Assembly (NCBI RefSeq): GCF_001279775.1
Contig: NZ_LGDG01000281.1
Span: 1-36,766, forward strand
Direction of reading: 5' to 3'
DNA from: Streptomyces sp. MMG1533
GTDB taxonomy: Bacteria > Actinomycetota > Actinomycetes > Streptomycetales > Streptomycetaceae
Length of the DNA: 36,766 nt
Below the pieces are notes generated by a model. That model did not search any database, had not been told where the DNA came from, and was given only the letters and a program-made list of their open reading frames with translations. The position numbers and the translations under genes were made by a program. This document shows positions 20,650 through 29,398 of this stretch, piece after piece. How positions within the stretch are numbered: the stretch's first letter is position 1; each line of letters starts with the position of its first letter.

Positions 20650-22578
20650 CTAGCGCAGGGCGTTGATCGACCGTCCGCTCTCCAGCTTTCCCTTCAGGTC
20701 CGCCTGAGCCCCTTCCTTCGTCTTCACGGTCAGCAGGTTGCCCTGCGCGGAGCCGCCGACGCCGCCCGCCGTCGTGATCGACGCCGTGTCCCGGCTGCCC
20801 GCCGCCAGCAGGTACCAGGACCCCGCCTCCGACTTCCACAGCACTCCGGCCAGCACATGCGGGTCGCGCGGACCGCAGGCCGGGACGTTCTCGGCCTTCG
20901 CCGCGACCGCTCCGTACGCCCCGCCCGGCGTGCGGAACTGCGCCAGCACACGGGTCCCGCCGCCCCGCCAGGTCTCGGCGCGGGTGCACACCCACGAGGC
21001 CGACCCGCTCGCGTCGGGCAGCGGCTGGGTGGCGTACTCCCAGGCGTTGACGGACCGCACGCCCCGGGAGCGCACGACGGACAGGGAGCAGGCGTACGGG
21101 GCCCAGGCACGCAGCGAGGCCGCGCCGGACGCGTCGCGCTCCGAGCCGGGGCGTCCGGTGGTGAGACGGGCCGGGACCAGTTCGCCGAGGTCGGTCGACA
21201 GGCGGGTGCCGGAGCGGTCGGTCAGCTGGAGCACGTTCCACGAGGTGCACGCGCCCTGCTGGACGGGGCCGGCCAGCGGCGCGGTGACGCCGTCGGTCAG
21301 GGTGAGGTCCATCGCGCCGGAGCCCGGCTTCAGCAGGTCCCGCTCCGCCGCCTTCTTCACCCAAGGTGCCGTCAGATAGCGGACGTTGCCGTCGGCCCGG
21401 CCCAGCACCACCGCGTTCGACTCGGCGCCGGTCGCGCCGTCGACCCGTGCGAAGTCGAGGGCCGCGCCCTTCGTGCTGTCCTTCGGTTCGGCGTACCGGG
21501 CGATGCGCAGACCGTCGTAGAGGATCACCACGCGCGCGTTGTCGACGTTCCCCGCGTACAGCAGCTGCGGGGGGCCGGCCGGGCTGCCCGACGGGGTGCC
21601 CGGGGTGGCGGAGACCCGGACGGTCTCGCCGGGCCGGGCCCAGACGGCGAGGGCGCGGCGCAGCAGCGCCTTGTCGTCGGTGAGGCCGCCGCGTGCGGGC
21701 CAGACCGAGAAGTCGGTGCGCGCGGCGGACTGCCACGCGGTGGCCGGGACCTTGGCCAGCCGGGCCGGGTCGAGGGCCGCCCGGGCCGCCGGGTTCTCCG
21801 CGTACGGGGGAGCGGCGGCGCCGTCGGGGGCCCAGCCGTCGCCGGGCAGGCCGAGCAGCGCCCCGCACACGGCGACGGCCGCCGCGGCGGCGAGCGCGGC
21901 CTTCGTGTGCTGCCGGCGCTGCATCAGGTCGGTGGGCCGGGCCTGCAGCGAACAGGGATCGAACTCGGGGGAGTCGAGCAGCGCGTACTGCGCGGGGACC
22001 TCGTCGGCCTCGTCCAGCGCGTCGTCCACGTCGTCCACGCCCGCCGCGGTCAGCACCTCGCGTACGTCGCCGTCCGGGAGCTTCTCCAGGCCGCGCAGCA
22101 CGTACGCGGCGCGGGCCGGTCCGCACAGGACGGACAGCCGCTGGTCCAGGGCGAGTTCGTCGGCGCCCCCGGAGCGCGGGAAGAGGCGCAGGCCCCACAC
22201 CTGGGGCAGCAGCAGAGGCAGCTGGGACCGCTTGGGCCACTTGAACGTCAGCGGCAGGCCCGCCTCCAGCGCCGTACGCAACACCTGGAGACGGACGAAG
22301 GCGTAGCCCGGGTCGCTCTCACGGCCGGTCGACTGCGCCGGGATCACGGGCGCGGGTGTGCGGCTCCGGGGCAGGGCGCGCTGGGTGAGCGCATGCGCGG
22401 TCAGGACGCGGCGGTTGCGCCCCAGGCCCGGCGGCAGCACCAGATAGGCGAGCCGGACGAGCCGGGGGTAGTGCTCGACGAGCGCGGCCTCGGCCTGCTC
22501 GACGTCGACGACCGAGTCGGTCGACGAGGAGGCGGCGGAGCCGGCGGCGGGGCGCGGGGCGACATCCTGTGACTGCAC
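20650..22578 (-). CDS. Single-span membrane protein with a degenerate sigma-factor-like N-terminus
   Basis: The protein has 642 residues from GTG 22578. Residues 28-70 (EAALVEHYPRLVRLAYLVLP and onward) resemble sigma-70 region 2, and residues 145-192 (LDQRLSVLCGPARAAYVLRG, then LPDGDVREVLTAAGV) resemble region 4, but the DNA-contact residues are not clearly kept. One membrane span lies at about 225-245. The remaining 390 residues face outward; they are rich in short strands and Cys-containing loops, with no recognised enzyme motif. A cytoplasmic sigma-like part tied to an outside sensor suggests envelope signalling, which is inference. It lies 48 bases after the TPR gene and is probably co-transcribed with it. 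Confidence 0.75.
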   Translation of the reverse strand: MQSQDVAPRPAAGSAASSSTDSVVDVEQAEAALVEHYPRLVRLAYLVLPPGLGRNRRVLTAHALTQRALPRSRTPAPVIPAQSTGRESDPGYAFVRLQVLRTALEAGLPLTFKWPKRSQLPLLLPQVWGLRLFPRSGGADELALDQRLSVLCGPARAAYVLRGLEKLPDGDVREVLTAAGVDDVDDALDEADEVPAQYALLDSPEFDPCSLQARPTDLMQRRQHTKAALAAAAAVAVCGALLGLPGDGWAPDGAAAPPYAENPAARAALDPARLAKVPATAWQSAARTDFSVWPARGGLTDDKALLRRALAVWARPGETVRVSATPGTPSGSPAGPPQLLYAGNVDNARVVILYDGLRIARYAEPKDSTKGAALDFARVDGATGAESNAVVLGRADGNVRYLTAPWVKKAAERDLLKPGSGAMDLTLTDGVTAPLAGPVQQGACTSWNVLQLTDRSGTRLSTDLGELVPARLTTGRPGSERDASGAASLRAWAPYACSLSVVRSRGVRSVNAWEYATQPLPDASGSASWVCTRAETWRGGGTRVLAQFRTPGGAYGAVAAKAENVPACGPRDPHVLAGVLWKSEAGSWYLLAAGSRDTASITTAGGVGGSAQGNLLTVKTKEGAQADLKGKLESGRSINALR

Positions 22579-22626
22579 GTTCAGCAGAACGAGCGAATCG
22601 GTGGTTGGTCACACCACCCGGGTGAC

Positions 22627-23151
22627 TCAACCCTCCGGCTCGACCAGGGCCCGTGCGTAGTTGGCCATCGACCGCTGGTAGCGCGGCAGATGAGGTGCGA
22701 GGGCGCCAAGGACGAGCGAGAGGCCCTCGCGATCGCGGCCGAGACTGGACAGGCACAAGGCGAGACATCCTCGTACGGCGTCGTCCAACTCGTCCGACGG
22801 AGCGTCCAGTTCGGGTGTCAGCAGCTTGACACCCTCCTCCGCCTGCCCGACGTTCCGCAGGGAGCTGGAGAGCTGGATCTTCGCGCGCCGCCCCTTGTAG
22901 CCGTCGAGGCCGCGGGCGAGCGCCTCCCGGTACAGCGGAACGGCCTTGTCCGAATGGCCCGTCGAGTCCCAGGCGCAGGCCTGCTCGAAGGGGCCGAGCG
23001 GGCTGTCCGACGGCAGCTCGGCGACGAGCGCGTCGATCACCGCACGGAAGTCGGCCTCCGCCGCGGAGCTGCTGATCGACGCAGTCTCTTCCGCGTGGTC
23101 GTCGAAGGTTGCCCAAGCCGCGGTCACGCGATCTTCCCAGTCCTGGTTCAC
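22627..23151 (-). CDS. TPR-repeat protein
   Basis: From GTG 23151 (GAAGGTG upstream) the protein has 174 residues and begins MNQDWEDRVTAAW. The body is a series of paired helices of the TPR_5 kind: FEQACAWDSTGHSDKAVPLY, REALARGLDGYKGRRAKIQL, SSSLRNVGQAEEGVKLL, and LALCLSSLGRDREGLSLVL. The conserved tail APHLPRYQRSMANYARALV is common in actinobacterial members. It lacks a signal peptide and is likely a cytoplasmic scaffold; no partner is known. Longer in-frame versions run back across the divergent lipoprotein gene and are not credible. Confidence 0.82.
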   Translation of the reverse strand: MNQDWEDRVTAAWATFDDHAEETASISSSAAEADFRAVIDALVAELPSDSPLGPFEQACAWDSTGHSDKAVPLYREALARGLDGYKGRRAKIQLSSSLRNVGQAEEGVKLLTPELDAPSDELDDAVRGCLALCLSSLGRDREGLSLVLGALAPHLPRYQRSMANYARALVEPEG

Positions 23152-23287
23152 CGGGACACCTTCGCACGGGTGTGCCCGTCGGGGCACTCGATTTGAGCGC
23201 GGCGGGTTCGTCAGCCGTATGGAAGGGGACGGGTCCCTTGCCGGGCCCGGCTGAGGCATGGTCCGATGCATGCGACCGGAGGAACAG

Positions 23288-23731
23288 ATGAGGTTGACCC
23301 GACCGATGCTCGCGCTGAGCGGCGCGGCGCTGGTGCTGACGCTGGCGGGCTGCGGATCCGACGGGGACGGCGAGGCGGCCGTTCCGGAGACGGCGACCGG
23401 CAGTCTCGAACACCTGGCCGCCGAGGCGAAGTGCAAGCCGAACATGCAGACGGACGCGGACACGATCCGGCAGGCCATCTGCAAGGACGGCGACGAGAAG
23501 TACGTCCTCGCCACCTTCGCCACCGACCGCGGTCAGCGCGAGTGGCTGAACGGGGCGAAGGACTACGGCGGCTACTACCTTGTCGGCCGCAAGTGGGTCG
23601 CCGTCGGCGAGGAGAAGACGGTCACGGCGCTGCGGACCACTCTCGGCGGGACGATGGAGGAGGGGTCCGCGCACATGAACAACCACGGTGGCGGGGAGAG
23701 CGCGAGCGCGCACTCCGGTCACGACGGCTGA
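23288..23731 (+). CDS. Small lipoprotein of unknown function
   Basis: The protein has 147 residues from ATG 23288, with GGAGG five bases upstream. A lipoprotein signal (MRLTRPMLALSGAALVLTLA-GC) has a good lipobox LAGC. The mature part has two cysteines (AKCKPNMQ and QAICKDGD) that could form a disulfide around a small globular domain of about 90 residues with KWVAVGEEKTVTALRTTLGG. The tail is rich in Gly, Ser and His (MNNHGGGESASAHSGHDG) and could bind metal. No domain name is recognised. It is divergent from the TPR gene. Confidence 0.82.
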   Translation: MRLTRPMLALSGAALVLTLAGCGSDGDGEAAVPETATGSLEHLAAEAKCKPNMQTDADTIRQAICKDGDEKYVLATFATDRGQREWLNGAKDYGGYYLVGRKWVAVGEEKTVTALRTTLGGTMEEGSAHMNNHGGGESASAHSGHDG

Positions 23732-23740
23732 CCGCGCAGG

Positions 23741-23776
23741 ATCCGGAGATCCGGAGATCCGGAGATCCGGATCTCC
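23741..23776. repeat. 8-bp tandem repeat with inverted end
   Basis: The unit ATCCGGAG occurs three times exactly (23741-23764), followed by ATCCGG and then the inverted form ATCTCCGG. The array can fold on itself. Further GGATCCGGGATCCGGGA copies continue to about 23796. It lies between the lipoprotein stop and the terminator of the DUF1996 gene. Confidence 0.85.
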
Positions 23777-23813
23777 GGGGGGATCCGGGATCCGGGAGCC
23801 GGGGGGCAAACGA

Positions 23814-23845
23814 AAGCCGGCGGTGGGAAATCCCACCGCCGGCTT
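23814..23845 (-). terminator. Bidirectional terminator between convergent genes
   Basis: Perfect 15-base arms (23814-23828 and 23831-23845) start with AAGCCGGC and close on a two-base centre. It lies 15 bases beyond the stop of the DUF1996 gene and may serve the convergent lipoprotein gene too. Confidence 0.85.
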
Positions 23846-23860
23846 CCTACTGGGTCAGGA

Positions 23861-25429
23861 CTACTGGCAGTCCTGGCCACTGTTGATGCACTCGACCATC
23901 TGGTTCATCACGTCCTCGTCGAAGAAGTTGATGAAGTCGTTGTGGTCGGTGATCGGCTTGTGCAGCTGCTCCGGGAAGGAGTCCACCGCGAACGGGTTCA
24001 CGACCTGCCCGTTCTGGATCTGCGGGGCCGGCACGTCGTAGACCAGACGGACCTGCAGCTGGGGGATGGCCTGGAAACCGTTGCCGCAGCTACCGTCCTG
24101 CTGGACGAAGGACACGTGCGTACGGTGGTTGGCACTGTCGATGTTCTGGCCGTCCCAGCAGCTCTGGAAGGCGGACGTCCGCACCACCGAGCTGCCCTCG
24201 GGGCAGATCGGGTACTTGTCCGTCACCTGCCGGTCCTCGAAGCCGGTGCAGCTCCAGGAGGTGTTGGCGTTCGCGAGGCCGTTGGTGAAGGCCTTGGCGT
24301 CACCGGTGATGATGCGCAGGGCCGTCGGCATCGCGACGACATCGCTCGTCTTGTTGCCGACGAACTTCAGCTGTGCCTCGGCGGTCTGCTGGATCGTGCC
24401 GACGTTGCTGTCCTGACCGCCACCGGGGGCGTCCGCGTCGACATCGTTCTGGCCGTCCTGCACGCGAAGTACCGGCCAGAAGTACGACGACTTGTCGCCC
24501 TGGTTCTGGCAGGTCGTGTCGCCGTTCGCCAGGTCCTCGTCGCTCGCGAAAGCGTTGTTGGCCTGGTTGCCGACGTAGTCGTGCTGGTGCTGCGCACCGT
24601 TGCTGACACCGGGAGCGACGATCACGTTGTCCGAGTTGCGGTTCTCGTTCTCGTTGGTGCCGCAGTTCGTGGTGAAGCTGCCCGTCGAACCGGTGTCGCC
24701 GTTCGCGGCCAGGCCGTTCGGCAGGTTGCGGGAGTTGGGCTGGACGTCCTCGATGTTGACGAAGTCGTCGGCCACCGGGCCGTTGCCGGCCTGACCGCCG
24801 TTGCCCTGATCCTGACCGTCACCCTGGTCCTGACCGTTGTCCTGGCCCTGGTCCTGACCGTTGTCCTGGCCCTGGTCCTGACCGTCGTTGTTCTGGTCCT
24901 GGTCCTGGCCGTCGTTGTTGTTCTGGTCCCCGCCCTCACCGTCGTTGGTCTCCGGCTGTTCGGCCGGGACGCCCTGGCACCCGGCGAGCTGGTCCAGCTC
25001 CTGCGGAGCCTCACCGCCCGCCCGGTTGATGTTGATGCCGATCCGGTCGATGGTGGCCACCCGCTTGGACTTCAGCGGGCCCAGGATGGCGTTGTCGACG
25101 TAGCCGGCGTCCCCCGCCTGGGCCTGGCGCGTGTCGGCGAGGCGGGTGTAGGCGTCCGTGATCTGCCGGTCGAGCAGCGCCAGCTCCTTGGCGACGCCTT
25201 GGCGCGCGCTCTCCGGCACGTTCGTCAGCTTCTGGCCGACGTCCGGGCAGTTGATCGTCGCGACCTGAGCGCCCGTGGCCTTGGTCTGATTCTGCCCCGA
25301 GTCCGTCTCATGAGCCGAGGCATAGAAGTTGGCCCAGATCAGCCCGCCCCCACCGAGCGCTAGGGCTGCCGAAGCGGCAACGGCCTTGGTGGCCAGCGGC
25401 ATACGGCGTTTTCTTGTGTTGCGTCCCAT
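23861..25429 (-). CDS. Secreted DUF1996-domain protein with a Gln/Asp/Asn-rich repeat linker
   Basis: The protein has 522 residues from ATG 25429, preceded by AGAGGAG. A basic N-terminus and hydrophobic stretch ([19 protein letters not shown]) form a signal peptide or anchor. Residues about 50-155 are helical with one possible disulfide ([17 protein letters not shown]). Residues about 160-215 are a low-complexity linker of [12 protein letters not shown] repeats. The rest matches DUF1996 (PF09362), known from fungi and actinobacteria: [51 protein letters not shown], and a paired-cysteine pattern. The function of DUF1996 is not established. An extracellular, wall-associated role is likely. Confidence 0.85.
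   Translation of the reverse strand: MGRNTRKRRMPLATKAVAASAALALGGGGLIWANFYASAHETDSGQNQTKATGAQVATINCPDVGQKLTNVPESARQGVAKELALLDRQITDAYTRLADTRQAQAGDAGYVDNAILGPLKSKRVATIDRIGININRAGGEAPQELDQLAGCQGVPAEQPETNDGEGGDQNNNDGQDQDQNNDGQDQGQDNGQDQGQDNGQDQGDGQDQGNGGQAGNGPVADDFVNIEDVQPNSRNLPNGLAANGDTGSTGSFTTNCGTNENENRNSDNVIVAPGVSNGAQHQHDYVGNQANNAFASDEDLANGDTTCQNQGDKSSYFWPVLRVQDGQNDVDADAPGGGQDSNVGTIQQTAEAQLKFVGNKTSDVVAMPTALRIITGDAKAFTNGLANANTSWSCTGFEDRQVTDKYPICPEGSSVVRTSAFQSCWDGQNIDSANHRTHVSFVQQDGSCGNGFQAIPQLQVRLVYDVPAPQIQNGQVVNPFAVDSFPEQLHKPITDHNDFINFFDEDVMNQMVECINSGQDCQ
24822..24890 (-). repeat. 24-bp coding tandem repeat in the DUF1996 gene
   Basis: Two exact 24-base copies (24822-24845 and 24846-24869) and a partial third copy encode eight-residue units of the QDNGQDQG type on the minus strand. 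Diverged units flank them from about 24790 to 24930. Copy number could vary between strains by slippage. Confidence 0.85.
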
Positions 25430-25631
25430 GGAACTCCTCTGACTTCCTTGCGGGGCTATCGAGGCGCCCGACAGGAGTGAAGCGGCTCCCCTGAATACGC
25501 AAGCGGTCCCACGGGTGTTCAGACGTCTCAGAAATTGGTGAGAGATTCGCGAGACAATTCGGTTTCAACTGCCCAGGAAATACCGGGAGTTGTTGATCCC
25601 TCACAGGAAGTGCGCGGACCGGGTCCCGGTT

Positions 25632-26285
25632 TCAGCGGCCGTGGTCGAGATACGCCAGAACCGCCAGGACGCGGCGGTTGTCGTCGTCCGACACCTCCAG
25701 GCCCAGTTTGGCGAAGATGTTGGCGGTGTGTTTGGCGATCGCCCGTTCCGTGACCACCAGCTTGGCGGCGATGGCCGCGTTGGTGCGGCCCTGCGCCATC
25801 AGTTCCAGCACCTCGCGCTCCCGGGGCGTGAGCCGGCCGAGCGGCTGGTCGTCGGCCGCCCGCCGGGACAACAGCTGCTGGATCACCTGTGGGTCCATCG
25901 CGGTACCGCCCGCCGCGACCCGCCGTACGGCGTCCACGAACTGCTCCGCGTCGAACACCCGGTCCTTGAGCAGATAGCCGACCCCGCCGCTGCCGTCGGC
26001 GAGCAGCTCACGCGCGTACAGCTGCTCCACGTGCTGCGACAGCACCAGCACCGGCAGGCCGGGTCTGTCCCGGCGGGCGTTCAGCGCGCACTGCAACCCC
26101 TCGTCGGTGTGCGTCGGCGGCAGTCGTACGTCGACCACCGCGACGTCCGGCTCCAGTTCGGCCAGCGCGGCGGCCAGCTCCGGCCCGCTCTCGACGGCAG
26201 CGGCGATCTCGAAGTCGTAGGCCTCCAGGAGACGGACGAGTCCGTCGCGCAGCAGGAACAGGTCTTCGGCTAGGACAACGCGCAA
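25632..26285 (-). CDS. NarL/FixJ-type response regulator
   Basis: The protein has 217 residues and starts at TTG 26285, with GGAG five bases upstream. The receiver keeps its acidic pocket (Glu7, Asp8), phospho-acceptor Asp52 in VAVVDVRLPP and Lys107 in YLLKDRV. The C-terminal LuxR-type helix-turn-helix spans about 152-196 (LTPREREVLELMAQGRTNAA, then KHTANIFAKLGL). It should be phosphorylated by the kinase whose gene overlaps it by 16 bases upstream. Regulated genes are not shown; the secreted DUF1996 gene lies downstream in the same direction and is one candidate. Confidence 0.93.
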   Translation of the reverse strand: MRVVLAEDLFLLRDGLVRLLEAYDFEIAAAVESGPELAAALAELEPDVAVVDVRLPPTHTDEGLQCALNARRDRPGLPVLVLSQHVEQLYARELLADGSGGVGYLLKDRVFDAEQFVDAVRRVAAGGTAMDPQVIQQLLSRRAADDQPLGRLTPREREVLELMAQGRTNAAIAAKLVVTERAIAKHTANIFAKLGLEVSDDDNRRVLAVLAYLDHGR

Positions 26286-27559
26286 GGGATCTCCATGGTG
26301 ACCATGGTGGGACCGCCCGCGGGGCTGCTGACGGCCAGGACGCCGTCGAATGTACCCAGTCGCCGCTCGACCCCGGCGAGGCCCGAACCGGCTCCGATCA
26401 CCGCGCCGCCCCGGCCGTTGTCGGTGACCGAGATCCGCAGCATGCCGGCGCCTTCCGCAACGTGATGCAGGTCGACCCAGATCCGGTCGGCGTCCGCGTG
26501 CTTGACCGCGTTGGTGAGCACCTCGCTGACCGCGAAGTACGCCGCCGACTCCACGGGCGCGTCCGCCCGGCCGGGCAGCTCCACCTGAACCTCGGTGGCG
26601 ACGGGCAGCCGCAGCGCCAACGCCCTTACGGCATCGCCCAGTCCGCGCTCGGCGAGCACCGGCGGGTGGATGCCGCGCACCAGGTCGCGCAGTTCGGCGA
26701 GGGCGTCCACGGACGACTGGCGGGCCTGCGCGAGCAACTTCCTGGCCTGCTCGGGGTTCTTGTCCAGGAGTATCTCGATGGTCCCGAGATCCATGCCCAT
26801 CGCGACCAGCCGGGCCTGCGCCCCGTCGTGCAGATCCCGTTCGATGCGCCGCAGTTCGGCGGCGGAGGTGTCGACGGCGTCACGCCGCGTCTCGGTCAGG
26901 ACCCGCACCCGCTCGGCCAGTTCGCCCTGGTTGGAGGCGAGGACCGCCCGGGTCAGCCGGAAGTGGGCCTCCAGCAGCCGCGGGGTGAGGAAGTGGGCGA
27001 AGAAGAGGAGGACGAGGCCCAGGGCGGCGGCGCCGAACGCGGAGGCCTGGTCGGAGACCCTGACGAAGCCGTACCAGTAGGCCCCGTCCGCCGTGTCGGC
27101 GAAGACCCGCCACAGCCCGGCCGCCAGCGCGAATCCCTCCAGGGGGTAGAAGAGCAGCACGGCCGGCAGCAGCGCGGTGAAGAACCCCGCCGTCATGTCG
27201 ACCGGCAGCCACAGCAGGTCCCGCCAGGTCGCCGGGTCACGGAGCATCGCGAAGGTACGCGCCCAGGGGTTGGCGTCCTTCGGGATCGGCCGGTACGCCG
27301 ACGGGATCTGCACCCCGCACCACTCCGCCGCCAGCACCCGCCGCCAGTCCGCGAAGGCCCGAACGCCGGTCAGCACCCAGGGAGTCGTGACGATCCCGAC
27401 CCCGATCGGGATCAGCGCGATGGACACCAGGGAGAGCGTGAAGCAGAGCACCGCCCCCGGCAGCAGTACCAGCGCCAGCCCGAGCCCCCGTACCGCCGCC
27501 CGTCCCACGCCGCGCATCCTGGTGCGGCTGATGCCGCTCTTCGTCTCGATGGTCGTCAT
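26270..27559 (-). CDS. Membrane sensor histidine kinase (HisKA_3 / NarL-type)
   Basis: The protein has 429 residues from ATG 27559 (a GTG at 27634 would add 25 residues of poor coding character). Four hydrophobic spans (about 24-70 and 115-190) form an N-terminal sensor region of the kind common in actinobacterial kinases, with little outside the membrane. The phospho-acceptor is His244 in ERDLHDGAQARLVAMGM, the HisKA_3 signature. The ATPase part has SEVLTNAVKHA with Asn350, then DNGRGG and GSGLAGVERR. The signal is unknown. The stop lies inside the start of the response-regulator gene, which suggests translational coupling. Confidence 0.92.
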   Translation of the reverse strand: MTTIETKSGISRTRMRGVGRAAVRGLGLALVLLPGAVLCFTLSLVSIALIPIGVGIVTTPWVLTGVRAFADWRRVLAAEWCGVQIPSAYRPIPKDANPWARTFAMLRDPATWRDLLWLPVDMTAGFFTALLPAVLLFYPLEGFALAAGLWRVFADTADGAYWYGFVRVSDQASAFGAAALGLVLLFFAHFLTPRLLEAHFRLTRAVLASNQGELAERVRVLTETRRDAVDTSAAELRRIERDLHDGAQARLVAMGMDLGTIEILLDKNPEQARKLLAQARQSSVDALAELRDLVRGIHPPVLAERGLGDAVRALALRLPVATEVQVELPGRADAPVESAAYFAVSEVLTNAVKHADADRIWVDLHHVAEGAGMLRISVTDNGRGGAVIGAGSGLAGVERRLGTFDGVLAVSSPAGGPTMVTMEIPCALS

Positions 27560-27639
27560 GGCGTCAGTCTGGCCGAGCGGGAGGCGGGGGTCACTGGGGT
27601 TGGGCGGCCGGTCAGGGGGTGGTGCCAGGTACACCGTTC

Positions 27640-28200
27640 CTAGAGACTGAGTGGGATTGAGTCCTGTTGCCAGGACTGCTGCTCAGCCGGGTGCTCCGAA
27701 CGGTGTTGGGCACCCTGGTCGCCCGCTTTCGCTCCACCACCGGGCGGCCCGCATCCGATGCGCGGTCCGGGAAGGTGGGGGCGGGGTTCCTCACGCCGTC
27801 GGATCTCCGGTCGGGCCTGGGCGGTCCGATGCCCACCACGATCACTCTGGTCGGGGTGGGGCGGTGCCGTTCGTCGCCTGATCGGGTGTCCGAGGGCGCG
27901 TCGCCCGATCGCGATGCTCGCCGCATCGTGCCGGGACATCCTGCGTCGTGGGGTGGTCAAGGGCTGTTGCCAGTGCTGGGCACCCCAGCGGGAGGTGTAG
28001 GCCGGGTCCACCGCGACGACGGCGATGTCCTGTTCGGCGGCCATCGACACCAGCCGGGCCCTGAGTTTCGCGGTCGGGAAACGGGAGATGAGGCGCCGGA
28101 ACCGTTTGTTGCGGCCGTGCTTCTCCCGGCTGGTGCCGTCGGTGAAGTCGAGGTCCTCGATGGCGATGGCGGCGGCCCCGCAGCGGCGAGTGTGGTGCAG
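27640..28200 (-). pseudogene. TnpB-like protein, C-terminal fragment
   Basis: Translation from 28200 begins LHHTRRCGAAAIAIEDLDFT, which holds the RuvC-II glutamate (codon 28156-28158). It continues through GRNKRFRRLISRF and VAVDPAYTSRWGAQHW, which holds the RuvC-III aspartate (codon 28006-28008), to a TAG at 27640-27642. The paired cysteines of the usual TnpB zinc ribbon are absent after VDPAYTS. The fragment has no start of its own and joins naturally to the end of the inverted middle fragment (ALTQL plus LHHT). Confidence 0.8.
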
Positions 28201-28205
28201 CAGCT

Positions 28206-28720
28206 GGGCTGGACGTGGCGGCGTGGCGGGAGCGGTGGCGGGCGGAGCGGATGTTCCTGGCCGCAGACGGGGAATCCGGCAAGCGGTTCGGTAACGAGAC
28301 GATCCGTGTCACCGACACCGGCCAGGTCTCACTCAAGCTCCCGGCCCCGCTGGCCCACCTGGCCAACGCTCCCCACGGCCGCTACCTCCTCGACGCGGCC
28401 GTACGGTTCCGGCACCGGGGCGCGGAGTGGCTGGACCGGATCACCGCCAACCGGGCCGTGGCTTACCGCATCCACCACGACACCGCGCGCGGCCGCTGGT
28501 ACATCACCGCATCCTGGCAGCACACCGCCGCCCCCATCCTGCCGCTGGACGCGGCACTGGCCCGGGGCGTGGTGGCGGTGGACATGAACGACGACCACCT
28601 CGCCGCCTGGCAGTTGGATGTGCACGGCAACCCGGTCGGCGAACCACAACGGTTCTTCTACGACCTCACCGGCACCGCAGAGCACCGGGACGCACAGCTC
28701 CGGCACGCGCTGACCCAGCT
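28206..28720 (+). pseudogene. TnpB-like protein, middle fragment in inverted orientation
   Basis: The plus-strand reading AAWRERWRAERMFLAADGES and onward covers the wedge region and then ARGVVAVDMNDDHLAAWQLD, the RuvC-I aspartate motif (codon 28581-28583). It ends with HRDAQLRHALTQL at the right breakpoint. The fragment belongs between the N- and C-terminal fragments on the other strand, so an inversion of about 520 bases has broken the gene. Roughly 20-25 residues seem missing at the N-terminal join, judged from memory of related proteins. Confidence 0.78.
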
Positions 28721-28725
28721 GCACC

Positions 28726-29291
28726 CGGCCCGCCGCCCGGTCCGCCTGCACCACCACGAGGCGGTCCTTGAGGGTGTGCAGGCGGCGGGACTTGGCATGC
28801 CACTCACCGCGCGTGGCATAGCCGCGCGCCAGGCCTGCCCGCTTGTCGGACTTGGCGCCCAGCGGCCGGGCCAGCCGCGCCTCAATGCGCGCGATCTGCC
28901 TGTGCAGCCAGGCCAGGCGAGTGGCCTGGCCGCGCCGGGCCAGCGCCCACTGATCATGGGTGGCCTTGGTGATGCTGCCCGCCCACCGCGCCGACGACTG
29001 TCCGGTCAGCTCCCGCTTGCGCACCGCCCATGAGGCCGCGTCATGCGCCAGCCCCTGCCGGGAGCGCTCGGCGAGATCCGCCGCTGCCAGCGACCCCAAG
29101 TACACGCCGACCTCGGCGAGGACCGCCGCGTCCGACTCGCTCACCCGCAGCCGGTCCCGGATCGCCACCCCGGCCGGGCCGGGCACCACGAACGACGCCG
29201 CCAACTTCCGCAGCCCGCCCACCAGTCCACCCCGCTCGGCCGAAGATCCCGTCACGGCAGTCAACGAGCAGCCTCCGCAAAGGTCACCCAT
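28726..29291 (-). pseudogene. TnpB-like protein, N-terminal fragment
   Basis: Translation from an ATG at 29291 (other starts are possible) contains SSARWAGSITKATHDQWALA, ARLARPLGAKSDKRAG, GYATRGEWHAKSRRLHTLKD and ends RLVVVQADRAAGRV at the right breakpoint. This is the N-terminal helical part of the actinobacterial TnpB-like family. Beyond 28726 the frame runs antisense through the inverted segment and no longer resembles the family. Confidence 0.75.
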
Positions 29292-29398
29292 TCGACCCAA
29301 GAACTCACGTTCCCTACCCGAGCCAAGGGCCACAGCACACCCCAGGCGGGAGGAGACCCTCCTGACGCAGCGGAACAACCGCATTGTCCCGTCTTAAA

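Larger units (their letters stand above)
27640..29291 (-). mobile_element. Remnant of a TnpB-type (IS200/IS605-related) element with an internal inversion
   Basis: The N-terminal and C-terminal parts of one TnpB-like protein are coded on the minus strand, but the middle part between them is on the plus strand. Reading N-part, then the reversed middle, then C-part rebuilds one continuous protein with all three RuvC acidic motifs. Short inverted repeats lie at the two breakpoints: GGTGCAGCAGCTGGG at 28194-28208 and CCCAGCTGCACC at 28714-28725. The true ends of the element could not be fixed, and no TnpA gene is seen. Confidence 0.75.

Noticed and set aside
24790..24930. CRISPR-like array
   Set aside because: The repeats have no unique spacers, keep the reading frame of the DUF1996 gene and encode a low-complexity linker.
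26462..27643. Plus-strand open frame of about 390 residues opposite the histidine kinase
   Set aside because: It is Arg/Gly/Pro-rich without domains and antisense to a clear kinase gene.
28329..28725. Continuation of the N-terminal TnpB-like frame on the minus strand to a 351-residue protein
   Set aside because: From 28725 downward the frame is antisense to the inverted middle fragment and has no family resemblance, so the reading is an artefact of the inversion.
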